From Sphingosinithalassobacter tenebrarum (GTDB lineage: Bacteria > Pseudomonadota > Alphaproteobacteria > Sphingomonadales > Sphingomonadaceae), in assembly GCF_011057975.1 (NCBI RefSeq), contig NZ_CP049109.1:3503001-3567000 (forward strand): 64,000 nucleotides of DNA, given 5' to 3'. A program made the position numbers and the translations under genes. Below are positions 54,920 to 64,000 of the stretch, piece after piece. The notes below the pieces were generated by a model. It saw nothing but the letters and a program-made list of their open reading frames with translations, was not told the origin of the DNA and did no database searches. Numbering within the stretch: the first letter of the stretch is position 1; every line of letters starts with the position of its first letter.

Positions 54920-55873
54920 TCAGTCGCGATGCGCGGCTCGGCGCAGCCGGTCGTTGATAGCGGCGCCGATACCGGTTTCGGGAACGGGCGCGACGGCGAT
55001 CGCCGTTGCTGCTTCGGCATCGGCCCGGTGCAACGCATCGAACACGCGCGCAGCGGCTTCGACCAAGTCGCCCGAAGCGGACAGCGTCTCGTCGCCGGCG
55101 ACAGCGCCGAAACCGATCAGCCATTCGCCGTCGCGCGCCTCGGTCGCATGCAACCGCAGCGGCTTGGCGGGGGCATAGTGGCTCGAAAGCTGCCCCGGCG
55201 CTTCGATGCCGGCTCCCGCTCCGCCGACGGGCCGCCCGAGCGCCTTGGCAATTTTCTCCTCCGCGATCGGGCCGGGGCGCAGCAGGCGGGGCTGCGGCGA
55301 GGGTGCGACGATCGTGGACTCGATACCGCCGGGCGTCGGCCCGTCATCGAGGATCAGCGGAATACGTCCTGCAAGGCTCTTCGCCACATGCTCGGCGCGG
55401 GTCGGGCTGATCGTGCCGCTGGCATTGGCCGAAGGCGCGGCGAGCGGCCTGCCGCACGCGCGCAACAGCGCCTGCATCGCGCGATGGCTGGGCATGCGGA
55501 TCGCCACGGTTGGCAGCCCGGCGGTGACGAGGCTCGCGATCGGCGTATCCTTACGCAGCGGCAGCACCATCGTCAGCGGCCCCGGCCAGAAACGCGCCGC
55601 GAGTGCGCGGGCCGCTTCATCGAAAACGCCGATCGCCTCGGCCGCCGCAAAGTCGGGCACATGCACGATCAGCGGATTGAACGACGGCCGTCCCTTGGCC
55701 GCGTAGATGCCGGCCACCGCGCGCGAATCGGTGGCGTCGGCGGCGAGGCCATATACCGTCTCGGTCGGTACCGCGACGCAGCCGCCCGCGCGGATCACGT
55801 CGGCGGCTTCCAGAATCGCAGCGGTGCCGTAGCGTAAGGTTCGGGTCGAAAAAGGCGGAATTGTGCCGGTCAC
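54920..55873 (-). CDS. L-threonylcarbamoyladenylate synthase (Sua5 type)
   Basis: This enzyme makes threonylcarbamoyl-AMP for t6A modification of tRNA. The 317-residue protein has the YrdC domain (about 15-200), with PTETVYGLAADA, KGRPSFNPLIVHV, PLAAPSANASG and a C-terminal Sua5 domain (about 215-317, LSSHYAPAKPL). The start is taken as GTG at 55873 (TGTIPPFSTRT); a TTG at 55909 would add 12 unconserved residues. It is divergent from the acyl-CoA dehydrogenase gene. Confidence 0.94.
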   Translation of the reverse strand: MTGTIPPFSTRTLRYGTAAILEAADVIRAGGCVAVPTETVYGLAADATDSRAVAGIYAAKGRPSFNPLIVHVPDFAAAEAIGVFDEAARALAARFWPGPLTMVLPLRKDTPIASLVTAGLPTVAIRMPSHRAMQALLRACGRPLAAPSANASGTISPTRAEHVAKSLAGRIPLILDDGPTPGGIESTIVAPSPQPRLLRPGPIAEEKIAKALGRPVGGAGAGIEAPGQLSSHYAPAKPLRLHATEARDGEWLIGFGAVAGDETLSASGDLVEAAARVFDALHRADAEAATAIAVAPVPETGIGAAINDRLRRAAHRD

Positions 55874-55920
55874 AAACCCGGCGCTATAGAGCCGCGCGAC
55901 AGCCGACAAGAGAGGATCGT

Positions 55921-57633
55921 ATGAGCTTCACCCCCGCCGTCACCGAACAACGTTTCGTGCTCGACCATGTCGCCGATATCACCGAACTGGCGCAGCAGGA
56001 AAAATTCGCCGACGCCACGCCCGATCTGGTCGACGCGGTGCTCGAGGGCGCGGGCGCCTTCGCCGCGGGCGAATGGGCGCCGCTCGATCGGCTGGGCGAC
56101 GAAGTCGGCGCCAAATGGACCGAGCAGGGCGTGGTGATGCCCGAGGGGTATGGCGCTGCCTATCAGGCCTATGTCGAAGGCGGCTGGGGCACGATCGGTT
56201 CGCCGCCCGAATTTGGCGGCCAGGGGCTTCCGGCGGTGCTGTCGGCTGCGGTCCTCGAAACGCTCGGCACCGCCAACGCCAGCTTCGCGCTCGCGCCGAC
56301 GCTGACGGTGGGCGCGATCGAGGCGCTGATGCATCACGGCACGCCCGAGCAGCAGGCGGCCTATCTGCCCAGGCTCGCGACCGGCGAATGGACCGGGACG
56401 ATGAACCTCACCGAGCCGCAGGCGGGTTCGGATGTCGGCGCGCTCAAAACCAAGGCCGAACCGGTGGGCGACGGCACGTTCAGGATCACCGGCACCAAGA
56501 TCTTCATCAGCTTCGGCGATCACGATATGACGAAGAACATCGTCCATCTCGTCCTCGCCCGCACGCCCGACGCGCCGGCAGGGACCAAGGGGCTGTCGCT
56601 GTTTCTCGTTCCCAAATATCGGCTCGATGGCGACGGCAATCCGGGCGCGTTCAACGACGTCACTGTTGCCTCGATCGAGCACAAGATGGGGCTGCACGCC
56701 TCGCCCACCTGCGTGCTCAATTTCGGCGATAACGGCGATTGCATCGGCGAGCTGATCGGCCCCGAGCTGGGCGGCATCGCGGCGATGTTCACGATGATGA
56801 ACAATGCGCGGCTGAATGTGGGCCTCGAAGGCGTGCAGGTCGCCGAACGCGCGACGCAGCGGGCGGTCGCCTTCGCGCGCGAACGCATCCAGTCGGCGCG
56901 CGCGGGGGCGCCGAGCCGCGAGAGCGTCGCGATCGTCGAGCATCCCGATGTCCGCCGCATGCTGATGCGGATGAAGGCGCAGACGATGGCGGCGCGGGCG
57001 CTGGTCTATTACGCCTTCGCGCAGCTCGATCGCGCGCATCTGGGCGACAAGGATGCGAAGAAGCTGCTCGACCTGCTCACGCCGATGGCCAAGGGCCACG
57101 GCACCGATCTGGGCAGCGAAGTCACCGATCTGGGCATCCAGGTGCACGGCGGCATGGGCTTCGTCGAGGAAACCGGCGCCGCGCAGCAATATCGCGACTG
57201 CCGCGTCTTCCGCATCTATGAGGGGACGAACGGCATTCAGGCCGCCGATCTGGTCGGTCGCAAGCTGAGCATGGACAATGGCGCCACGGCGCTCGGGCTG
57301 CTCGAGACGATCAAGGGCGCGGGTTCGGCGAACCTCGTCGCGCTTGCCGGGGCGCTGGAGGAAATTACCACCGGGCTGCTCGGCGCGGAAGCCGACGACC
57401 GGCTGGCGGCGAGCTATCCCTATATGACGATGTTCTCGGTCGCGGTGTCGGGCTGGCTGCTCGAAAAGCAGGCCAAGGCGGCGAGCGGCGACAGCGAATT
57501 CGAAGCGATGAAGCGCGCGGCGGCGGCGTTTTATGCGGAGCAGATCGTGCCTGAGGCGCTGGGGCTGAAAGCCGCGGCGAGCGCGAAGGCGGATGTGCTC
57601 TATTCGGTGAGCCCGGAGATGTTCGCGGCCTGA
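55921..57633 (+). CDS. Acyl-CoA dehydrogenase with C-terminal extension
   Basis: A 570-residue FAD enzyme of the long acyl-CoA dehydrogenase type (DmdC/FadE-like with PF12806-type C-terminus). Motifs are WGTIGSPPEFGGQGLP, MNLTEPQAGSDVGALKTKAE, the ITGTKIFISFGDHD region and EHKMGLHASPTCVLNF. QVHGGMGFVEETGAAQQYRD and IYEGTNGIQAADLVGRKL carry the C-terminal catalytic and FAD contacts. Ordinary acyl-CoA dehydrogenases have about 390 residues, so the last 150 are the added domain. Substrate chain length is unknown. Confidence 0.94.
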   Translation: MSFTPAVTEQRFVLDHVADITELAQQEKFADATPDLVDAVLEGAGAFAAGEWAPLDRLGDEVGAKWTEQGVVMPEGYGAAYQAYVEGGWGTIGSPPEFGGQGLPAVLSAAVLETLGTANASFALAPTLTVGAIEALMHHGTPEQQAAYLPRLATGEWTGTMNLTEPQAGSDVGALKTKAEPVGDGTFRITGTKIFISFGDHDMTKNIVHLVLARTPDAPAGTKGLSLFLVPKYRLDGDGNPGAFNDVTVASIEHKMGLHASPTCVLNFGDNGDCIGELIGPELGGIAAMFTMMNNARLNVGLEGVQVAERATQRAVAFARERIQSARAGAPSRESVAIVEHPDVRRMLMRMKAQTMAARALVYYAFAQLDRAHLGDKDAKKLLDLLTPMAKGHGTDLGSEVTDLGIQVHGGMGFVEETGAAQQYRDCRVFRIYEGTNGIQAADLVGRKLSMDNGATALGLLETIKGAGSANLVALAGALEEITTGLLGAEADDRLAASYPYMTMFSVAVSGWLLEKQAKAASGDSEFEAMKRAAAAFYAEQIVPEALGLKAAASAKADVLYSVSPEMFAA

Positions 57634-57634
57634 A

Positions 57635-57780
57635 TTCCTCCCCGAGCTTGTCTCGGGGAGGGGGACCATCGCGCAGCGACGGTGGAGGGGTAAGGCCCCA
57701 AGCGTGTCGCGTGTCGCCTTGCCCCTCCACCACGCCGCTTCGCGTCGCGGTCCCCCTCCCCCAGCAAGCTGGGGGAGGAA
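57635..57780. repeat. Palindromic repeat element, family B, copy 2
   Basis: A 146-bp element, inverted relative to the copy at 20069-20210. It begins TTCCTCCCCGAGCTTGTCTC and ends with CCCCAGCAAGCTGGGGGAGG then AA. Outer hairpins and the GGTGGAGGGG/CCCCTCCACC arms are conserved between copies, while the centre differs. It fits exactly between the stops of the acyl-CoA dehydrogenase and DUF1801 genes. Confidence 0.85.
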
Positions 57781-58194
57781 CTACTCGGGGTAATTTGCAT
57801 CCATATGCGCGAGCGAGGCGCGGATCAGTTCCTCCAGCACGCCCATGTCCACGTCCGCCAGTTTGTTGACATAGACACAGCCCGAACCGCGCTTGTGCTT
57901 GCCCAGCCGCGAGAGGATATCGTCCTTCTCCGCGCCACCGAACAGATACAATGCGAGGTTCGCCTTGCGCGGACTGAAGCCGATGCGCAGGAATTCGCCC
58001 TCGCGGCCGCTGTCATAGCGATAATGATAGCTGCCGAAGCCGATGATTGACGGCCCCCACAGCACCGGCTCGTACCCCGACAGCTCCATCATTGCGCATA
58101 GCGTCTTGCCGTCGGCGCGGCGCACCGGATGTTCGACTGCTTCGAGAAAGCCCGCGACGCTCGCGTCGGTCGGCTGGGTCTTGTTCTCCGCCAT
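57781..58194 (-). CDS. DUF1801-family protein
   Basis: A 137-residue soluble protein of the DUF1801 family (YdhG-like). The family pattern appears as AVEHPVRRADGKTLCAMMEL, then EPVLWGPSIIGFGSYHYRYD and FSPRKANLALYLF. The later KHKRGSGCVYVNKLADVDM segment is also typical. Function unknown. The stop codon directly abuts the repeat element. Confidence 0.9.
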   Translation of the reverse strand: MAENKTQPTDASVAGFLEAVEHPVRRADGKTLCAMMELSGYEPVLWGPSIIGFGSYHYRYDSGREGEFLRIGFSPRKANLALYLFGGAEKDDILSRLGKHKRGSGCVYVNKLADVDMGVLEELIRASLAHMDANYPE

Positions 58195-58259
58195 CCATTC
58201 TCTCCCCGAGGCGTTGCGTAACGCTATCGCAAACCACACGATTCGCCTAAGCGGCGCGC

Positions 58260-59588
58260 ATGACCACCGCCGCCCTCACCCGCAGATCGATCTTCGCGCA
58301 GGCGTGGCCGATCATGCTCGGGCAGGCAACGGTGCCGCTCGTCGGCATGGTCGATACGGTGGTGATCGGGCGGACGGGCGACGCCGCGGCGCTGGCGGGC
58401 GTCGCGCTGGGCACGACGATCGTCAATTTCCTGTTCTGGACCTTCGGCTTTCTGCGGATGGGGATGACAGGCCTCACCGCGCAGGCACAGGGCGCCGATG
58501 ACGGCACCGAAGTGCGCGCGATGCTGGCGCGCGGGCTGTTGCTAGGGCTGGCGCTCGGCGCCTTGCTGTTCGCGCTGCAATGGGTGCTGGTGCCGGTCTC
58601 GCTCGGGCTCTTCGCCGGTGCGCGCGAGCTCGACGCCGCCGCCAGCGGCTATATCACCGCGCGCTTCCTCGGCGCGCCGGCGAGCCTGGCGGTGTTCGCG
58701 ATCAACGGCTGGTTGCTCGGGCTCGGACGGACGCGATCGGCGCTGCTGCTCCAGATCGTGATGAATGTCGTCAACGGCGTACTCGATATCTGGTTCGTAT
58801 GGGGGTTCGGCATGGGTGCGGAGGGCGTCGGCCTCGGCACCGCGATCGCCGAATGGGTGGCGCTGGGGACCGGGCTGACGATCGCCGCGGGCATCCTCGG
58901 TCCTACGGCGCTGGAGGGGCTGCGTACGCGGCTGTTCGATCTGGCGGCATTGAAACGCCTCTTCGCGATCAATGCCGACATCATGGTGCGCACCGTGGCG
59001 CTGCTGCTGCTCTTCGCCTGGTTCGCCAATGCCGGCGCGCGGCTCGGCACCGAAGTGCTCGCCGCCAATCAGGTGCTGATGCAATTCGTGTCGATCGCCG
59101 CTTTCGTGCTCGACGGCTTCGCCTTTACGGCCGAATCGCGCGTCGGCAATGCCATCGGGCGCGGCCGCCACGAGGAATTGAAGCGCGCGATCCGGCTGAC
59201 CGGCGAGTTTTCGCTCGGTGCGGGGCTGGTCTTCGCACTGACCACGGGCCTCGCGGGAAGCTGGCTGATCGGCCTGATCACCACCGATCCGCAGGTGCGC
59301 GAGCTGGCGCGGGCGTTCCTGCCCTATACCGCGCTCGTCCCCCTGATCGGCGTTCCGGCATGGCTGCTCGACGGCATCTTCATCGGCGCGACGCGCGGCA
59401 AGGCGCTGCGCAACGCTGCGGTAGTGACGACAGCGCTCTATGTCGCCACCGATCTCCTGCTCCGCCCGTGCGGCGCGCACGGCATGTGGATCGCCTTCCT
59501 GATCGGCTATCTCTATCGCGCGGGTACGCTGGGCGCCGCGCTGCCCGGACTGATACGCGGCATTGCGGAGAAGCCCGCCGCGCCCTAG
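58260..59588 (+). CDS. MATE-family efflux transporter (DinF-like)
   Basis: A 442-residue inner-membrane exporter with about 12 helices. The N-terminal IFAQAWPIMLGQATVPLVGM and VDTVVIGRTGDAAALAGVAL are typical of MATE proteins in the DinF group, which export cationic compounds against Na+ or H+. Each half contains an RVGNAIGRGR-type or GFLRMGMTGLTAQA motif. It is divergent from DUF1801 with 65 bp between the starts. Substrate unknown. Confidence 0.92.
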   Translation: MTTAALTRRSIFAQAWPIMLGQATVPLVGMVDTVVIGRTGDAAALAGVALGTTIVNFLFWTFGFLRMGMTGLTAQAQGADDGTEVRAMLARGLLLGLALGALLFALQWVLVPVSLGLFAGARELDAAASGYITARFLGAPASLAVFAINGWLLGLGRTRSALLLQIVMNVVNGVLDIWFVWGFGMGAEGVGLGTAIAEWVALGTGLTIAAGILGPTALEGLRTRLFDLAALKRLFAINADIMVRTVALLLLFAWFANAGARLGTEVLAANQVLMQFVSIAAFVLDGFAFTAESRVGNAIGRGRHEELKRAIRLTGEFSLGAGLVFALTTGLAGSWLIGLITTDPQVRELARAFLPYTALVPLIGVPAWLLDGIFIGATRGKALRNAAVVTTALYVATDLLLRPCGAHGMWIAFLIGYLYRAGTLGAALPGLIRGIAEKPAAP

Positions 59589-59618
59589 AGCGCGGTTCGA
59601 TTTTTCACTCGAACCTTT

Positions 59619-59700
59619 CCCGTTCGGGCTGAGCCTGTCGAAGCCCCGCCCTTTTTCGCAAGAAGAAGTACAGCCCTTCGACAAGCTCAGGGCAAACGGG
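59619..59700. repeat. Palindromic repeat, family D copy
   Basis: Left arm CCCGTTCGGGCTGAGCCTGT and on to CGAAG, right arm CTTCGACAAGCTCAGGGCAA and on to ACGGG. The 82-bp imperfect inverted repeat lies between the co-directional MATE and argG genes. Its left half recurs at 12409-12440. Confidence 0.8.
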
Positions 59701-59720
59701 TTTCTTAGCGGAGTCGCACC

Positions 59721-60956
59721 ATGTCCGATCAGGCCAAACGCCCCGAAAAAATCAACAAGGTCGTCCTCGCCTATTCGGGCGGTCTCGACACCAGCGTGAT
59801 CCTGAAATGGCTGCAGACCGAATATGGCTGCGAAGTCGTCACCTTTACCGCCGATCTCGGTCAGGGCGAGGAGCTGGAGCCCGCGCGGCACAAGGCCGAG
59901 CTGATGGGGATCAAGCCCGAGCATATCTTCATCGACGACCTGCGCGAGGAATTCGTCCGCGACTTCGTCTTCCCGATGATGCGCGCCAATGCGCTCTACG
60001 AAGGGCTCTACCTGCTCGGCACCTCGATCGCGCGGCCACTGATTTCGAAGCGGCTGATCGAGATCGCGAAGGAAGTCGGCGCCGACGCCGTCGCGCACGG
60101 CGCGACCGGCAAGGGCAATGATCAGGTGCGGTTCGAGCTGTCCGCCTATGCGCTCAACCCGGACATCAAGGTGATCGCCCCTTGGCGCGAATGGGACCTG
60201 ACAAGCCGCACCGCGCTGATCAATTTCGCCGAACAGCACCAGATCCCTGTCCCCAAGGACAAGCGCGGCGAATCGCCCTTCTCGACCGACGCGAATCTTC
60301 TCCACACCTCCTCCGAGGGCAAGGTGCTCGAGGATCCGTGGGAAGAGGTGCCCGACTATGTCTATTCGCGCACGGTGAACCCGGAAGACGCGCCCGACGA
60401 ACCCGAATTCATCACCATCGATTTCGAAAAGGGCGACGGCGTTGCCCTGAACGGCGAGGCGATGAGCCCCGCGACGCTGCTCGCAGCGCTAAACGAGCTG
60501 GGTCGCAAACACGGCATCGGCCGGCTCGACCTGGTCGAGAACCGCTTCGTCGGCATGAAGTCGCGCGGCATGTACGAAACGCCGGGCGGCACCATCTATC
60601 ACCTCGCGCATCGCGGGATCGAGCAGATCACGCTCGATCGCGGCGCCGCGCATCTGAAGGACGAGCTCGCCCCGCGCTATGCCGAGCTGATCTATAACGG
60701 CTTCTGGTTCGCCCCCGAGCGCGAGATGCTGCAGGCGGCGATCGACCACAGCCAGGCGAATGTATCGGGCACCGTTCGCATGAAGCTCTACAAAGGCGGC
60801 TGCTATGTCGTCGGCCGCAAGTCGCCCAATACGCTCTACAGCGAAAAGGTCGTGACGTTCGAGGACGATGCCGGCGCATACGACCAGCGCGACGCGGCGG
60901 GCTTCATCAAGCTGAACGCCTTGCGCCTGCGGTTGCTGGGTCAGCGGCACGGCTGA
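59721..60956 (+). CDS. argG: Argininosuccinate synthase
   Basis: ArgG joins citrulline and aspartate with ATP to give argininosuccinate in arginine synthesis. The 411-residue protein has the PP-loop [15 protein letters not shown] (about 15-29), [17 protein letters not shown] and [39 protein letters not shown] is also intact. Length is typical. The first 14 residues are a basic, lysine-rich tail. No regulatory site was found upstream other than the family D repeat. Confidence 0.97.
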   Translation: MSDQAKRPEKINKVVLAYSGGLDTSVILKWLQTEYGCEVVTFTADLGQGEELEPARHKAELMGIKPEHIFIDDLREEFVRDFVFPMMRANALYEGLYLLGTSIARPLISKRLIEIAKEVGADAVAHGATGKGNDQVRFELSAYALNPDIKVIAPWREWDLTSRTALINFAEQHQIPVPKDKRGESPFSTDANLLHTSSEGKVLEDPWEEVPDYVYSRTVNPEDAPDEPEFITIDFEKGDGVALNGEAMSPATLLAALNELGRKHGIGRLDLVENRFVGMKSRGMYETPGGTIYHLAHRGIEQITLDRGAAHLKDELAPRYAELIYNGFWFAPEREMLQAAIDHSQANVSGTVRMKLYKGGCYVVGRKSPNTLYSEKVVTFEDDAGAYDQRDAAGFIKLNALRLRLLGQRHG

Positions 60957-61033
60957 GCGGCGGCGCGTCCGCGTGGCGTGAGCGCTATCATTGGCGGTTG
61001 TCAGTGATGCATCCCGCAGCCTAGGCTTCGGTC

Positions 61034-62554
61034 ATGCTGAAACATGCCCTGCTCGCGCTCGCCGTCTTTGTCGCTCCCCTGGCCGCGAGCGCGCAAACCG
61101 CCATCCATATCGATCGCAACGCGCCGACCGGGACGATCCAGCCCGAAATCTACGGCCAGTTCGTCGAGCATCTCGGTAGCCAGATCTATGACGGGATCTG
61201 GGTCGGGCCGGACAGCGATATCCCCAATACCGACGGCATTCGCAACGACGTGTTCGCCGCGCTCGATGCGCTCGACATTCCGGTGATCCGCTGGCCGGGC
61301 GGCTGCTTCGCCGACGAGTATCACTGGCGCGACGGGATCGGGCCGGAGCGCACGCCGCGCGTCAATATGAGCTGGGGCGAGACGCCCGAGCCCAACAGCT
61401 TCGGCACGCATGAATTCTTCGACCTCGCCGAACGGCTGGGCGCCAAGACCTATCTCAACGTCAATCTGGGCAGCGGCAGCGTGCGTGAGGCGGCCGAGTG
61501 GCTCGAATATATCAGCTCCGCCTCGAACTCGGCGCTGGCGCAGGAACGGCGCGCCAATGGCCGCGACAAGCCGTGGCATGTCGACTACCTCTCGATCGGC
61601 AACGAAACCTGGGGCTGCGGCGGCAATATGCGGCCCGAATATTATGCCGACCTTTATCTGCAGTGGGCCACGCTGATCAAAATCCCCGGCGAGCAGCCCT
61701 ATCGCATCCTGTCGGGATCGAACGACACCAATCCCGAATATAGCGCGCAACTGCTGCGCCATCCGCAGATGGGATGGGCCGCCGATGCAGTGTCGCTCCA
61801 TTATTACACGCTGCCGACAGGCGACTGGTCGACCAAGGGGCCAGCGACCGGGTTCGGCGAGGCGCAATGGATTTCCACCATCGCCAATGCGTTGAAGATC
61901 GAACCGATCATCGAGCGCCAGCTTGCCGCCAACGACGCGGCGGCAGGCGATGATCCGCCCGCGCTGGCGGTCGACGAATGGGGCATGTGGGTCGACGGTG
62001 AGCCGGGCGATCCCGCGCTCTATCAGCAGAACGGCATTCGCGACGCCATTGTCGCGGCGCTGCACCTCAATGTCTTCCATGCCCATGCCGATCGCATCGC
62101 GATGACCAACATCGCGCAGATGGTGAATGTGCTGCAGGCAATGATCCTGACCGACGGGCCGCGCATGGTGCTGACGCCGACCTATCACGTCTATGCGATG
62201 TACCGCCCCTTCCAGGGCGCGGCCGCGCTGCCGGTGTCGCTCGAAAGCCCCGAATACCGACTGGGAAACAGCAGCGTTCCGGCGCTCTCCGCTTCGGCGG
62301 CCATCCCGGCCGATGGCGGGCTGGTCGTCGCGCTGATCAATGCCGATGCGCATGCCGACCATGCCGTGACGCTGGATGTGGGCAGCGGGCGGCTGGTGTC
62401 CGCACGCGTGCTGGCGGGGGATGCAATGGATGCGCACAACAGCTTCGAAGCGCCCGATGCGGTATCGCCCCGGCCGATCGACGTCGCGCGCAAGGGCAGC
62501 GAGGCGAGCCTGCGCCTGCCGCCGCGATCGGTGACTGTGCTGCGCTTCGAGTGA
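61034..62554 (+). CDS. Exported GH51 alpha-L-arabinofuranosidase
   Basis: A 506-residue exported glycoside hydrolase of family 51 that removes arabinofuranosyl side chains from plant hemicellulose or pectin. A signal peptide (MLKHALLALAVFVAPLAASA) precedes the TIM barrel. It starts with EIYGQFVEHLGSQIYDG and WPGGCFADEYHW; the acid/base glutamate is in LSIGNETWGCGG (about 190) and the nucleophile in AVDEWGMW (about 314). A C-terminal beta domain follows (about 405-506). Export is unusual for GH51, most of which are cytoplasmic. Confidence 0.93.
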   Translation: MLKHALLALAVFVAPLAASAQTAIHIDRNAPTGTIQPEIYGQFVEHLGSQIYDGIWVGPDSDIPNTDGIRNDVFAALDALDIPVIRWPGGCFADEYHWRDGIGPERTPRVNMSWGETPEPNSFGTHEFFDLAERLGAKTYLNVNLGSGSVREAAEWLEYISSASNSALAQERRANGRDKPWHVDYLSIGNETWGCGGNMRPEYYADLYLQWATLIKIPGEQPYRILSGSNDTNPEYSAQLLRHPQMGWAADAVSLHYYTLPTGDWSTKGPATGFGEAQWISTIANALKIEPIIERQLAANDAAAGDDPPALAVDEWGMWVDGEPGDPALYQQNGIRDAIVAALHLNVFHAHADRIAMTNIAQMVNVLQAMILTDGPRMVLTPTYHVYAMYRPFQGAAALPVSLESPEYRLGNSSVPALSASAAIPADGGLVVALINADAHADHAVTLDVGSGRLVSARVLAGDAMDAHNSFEAPDAVSPRPIDVARKGSEASLRLPPRSVTVLRFE

Positions 62555-62642
62555 GCGAGGCGCGGCTTGGCGGGACACTCTGGACGGCGTGCCGCCACGC
62601 CCCCATAACACGCCCCATCGATGCCTAATCCGGGAGTGCTTC

Positions 62643-64000
62643 ATGCGGGCGATGTTGACGAGTGTTTCGGTTCTGGCGCTGTTCGCGACGCCCGCCCTGG
62701 CACAGACGGGGCACAACGCGCCGCCGGTCGAATACAGTGTCGACCTGTCCAACGCCGCGCATCACGAAGCCAGGATCACCGTCACCTATTCGGGCCTCGA
62801 CGACGCTCCGATCACCTTTCGCATGTCGCGCAGTTCGCCGGGGCGCTATGCGATCCACGAATTCGCCAAGAACGTCTATTCGGTGTCGGCAACGAACGGC
62901 GACGGCGAACCGCTCTCCATCACGCGCACCGACCCCTATAGCTGGACCGTCGCCGAGCATGGCGAGACAGTGGCGCTCACCTACACGCTCTATGCCGATC
63001 ATGGCGACGGCACCTATTCGCAGATCGATCCGACGCACGCGCATTTCAACATGCCGTCGGCCTTCATGTGGGCCGAAGGATACGACCAGCGGCCGTTGCA
63101 CGTGACATATGAAGGGTTCGATCCGAGCTGGAAGGTCGCGACGCAGATGCCGCCGGTCGAAGGCGAAACGGCGACGTTCATGGCGCCCAACCTGCAATAT
63201 TTCATGGACAGCCCGACCGAGCTTTCCGATTTCATGCTGCGCGAATGGAAGATTCCGGGCGGCGAGGACGGCTATACGATCCGGCTCGCCATCCATCACC
63301 AGGGCAGCGCCGCGGAAGCCGATCGCTTCGCCGAAATGGCGCAAAAGGTCGTTGCCGAACAGGTCGCAATCTGGGGTGCCCCCGCGGCCTATGATTACGG
63401 CACCTATACGTTCATCGCCGACTACGTCCCCTGGATCGACGGCGACGGGATGGAGCATCGCAATTCGACGATCCTGACGATGCCGCGCGGGCTGGCCGAG
63501 GCCGGCTATGGCCAGATCGGCACGCTGAGCCACGAATTCTTCCACAGCTGGAATGTCGAGCGGCTGCGCCCGGCAGAGCTGGAACCGTTCGATTTCACGC
63601 GCGCCAACCCCACGCCGTCGCTGTGGTTCGCTGAAGGCTTCACCAGCTATTACGGCCCGCTTACGCTTCGCCGCTCGGGCATCTGGGATACCGATCAGCT
63701 GCTGCGCGGGCTGGCCGGCACGCTCAACTATGTGATCCACGGGCCGGGCCGCGACTATGCCGGGCCCGCCGAAATGAGCCTGCGCGCACCATTCGTCGAT
63801 GCCGCCACCGCGATCGACGAAGCGAACCCCAATATCTTCACGTCCTACTATCCCTATGGGGCCGTGATCGCGCTCGCGCTCGATCTGGAGATACGCGACG
63901 AATATCCGGGCAAGACGCTCGACGGCTATATGCGACACATGTGGGCCGAGCACGGTTCGGTCGACCGCGCCTATACGCTCGACGATCTGCGCGAGGGGCT
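62643..64000 (+). CDS. M61-family glycyl aminopeptidase (3' end cut by window edge)
   Basis: The visible 452 residues begin with a signal peptide (MRAMLTSVSVLALFATPALA). An N-terminal beta domain (about 25-200) carries FRMSRSSPGRYAIHEFAKNV and DPTHAHFNMPSAFMWAEG, typical of M61. The thermolysin-like zinc motif is LSHEFFHSWNVERL (about 296), with the third ligand in WFAEGFTSYYG. A C-terminal PDZ-like domain is expected beyond the window. M61 enzymes prefer N-terminal glycine or alanine. Confidence 0.93.
   Translation, partial: MRAMLTSVSVLALFATPALAQTGHNAPPVEYSVDLSNAAHHEARITVTYSGLDDAPITFRMSRSSPGRYAIHEFAKNVYSVSATNGDGEPLSITRTDPYSWTVAEHGETVALTYTLYADHGDGTYSQIDPTHAHFNMPSAFMWAEGYDQRPLHVTYEGFDPSWKVATQMPPVEGETATFMAPNLQYFMDSPTELSDFMLREWKIPGGEDGYTIRLAIHHQGSAAEADRFAEMAQKVVAEQVAIWGAPAAYDYGTYTFIADYVPWIDGDGMEHRNSTILTMPRGLAEAGYGQIGTLSHEFFHSWNVERLRPAELEPFDFTRANPTPSLWFAEGFTSYYGPLTLRRSGIWDTDQLLRGLAGTLNYVIHGPGRDYAGPAEMSLRAPFVDAATAIDEANPNIFTSYYPYGAVIALALDLEIRDEYPGKTLDGYMRHMWAEHGSVDRAYTLDDLREG

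Overview
The window is chromosomal DNA of high GC content from an alphaproteobacterium, most likely of the order Sphingomonadales. Evidence is the gene order yebC-ruvCAB-ybgC-tolQRAB-pal, a GapR (DUF2312) gene, DUF1244 and DUF2093 genes, two TonB-dependent receptors (one with a carboxypeptidase-regulatory-like N-terminus beside a TPR-sulfotransferase), and several families of short palindromic intergenic repeats. I saw no prophage, integrase, insertion-sequence transposase, CRISPR array or rRNA operon.

Layout. 1-13 kb: an MscS channel fragment, then a minus-strand cluster running from yebC (12.4 kb) down to pal (0.7 kb). It encodes RuvC, RuvA and RuvB (Holliday junction processing), YbgC, and the Tol-Pal envelope machine, with an extra TolA C-terminal-domain paralogue between tolA and tolB. 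The ruv part is split by accessory inserts: two tandem STAS-like paralogues on the opposite strand between ruvC and ruvA; a GIY-YIG nuclease gene bracketed by inverted REP palindromes plus a nitroreductase between ruvA and ruvB; and a membrane-protein/XRE-regulator pair beyond ruvB. 12.5-23.5 kb: YbjQ, GapR, an Lrp regulator, DUF1244, pyruvate kinase, a cell-wall hydrolase-like protein, a HAD hydrolase, ribosomal protein bL36, an overlapping DUF4136-M14 peptidase-GNAT run, dienelactone hydrolase, GpmA, PurE and PurK. 23.5-31 kb: exported hydrolases (CocE/S15, M16, M28) and small beta-rich or ExbD-like proteins. 31-39 kb: ClpB behind a heat-shock-type promoter, the TPR-sulfotransferase, an octanucleotide tandem repeat and an Oar-like TonB receptor. 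39-50 kb: M23 peptidase, DUF2093, XseA diverging from PurD through a shared CATG, DUF998, a second M28 peptidase, agmatine deiminase and N-carbamoylputrescine amidase (together agmatine to putrescine), a VIT-family transporter, a phosphatase-like protein and a uracil-DNA glycosylase. 50-64 kb: folK overlapping a tRNA-Lys gene, a histidine-rich TonB receptor behind a Zur-like box, GalE, MsrA, Sua5, acyl-CoA dehydrogenase, DUF1801, MATE exporter, ArgG, a GH51 arabinofuranosidase and a truncated M61 peptidase.

Non-coding structure is the most unusual part. At least five families of palindromic repeats occupy intergenic gaps, mainly between converging genes. They include a 134-135 bp element in three copies with terminal and internal inverted repeats, a roughly 145 bp element in two copies that each end exactly at a stop codon, and a REP family tied to the GIY-YIG gene.
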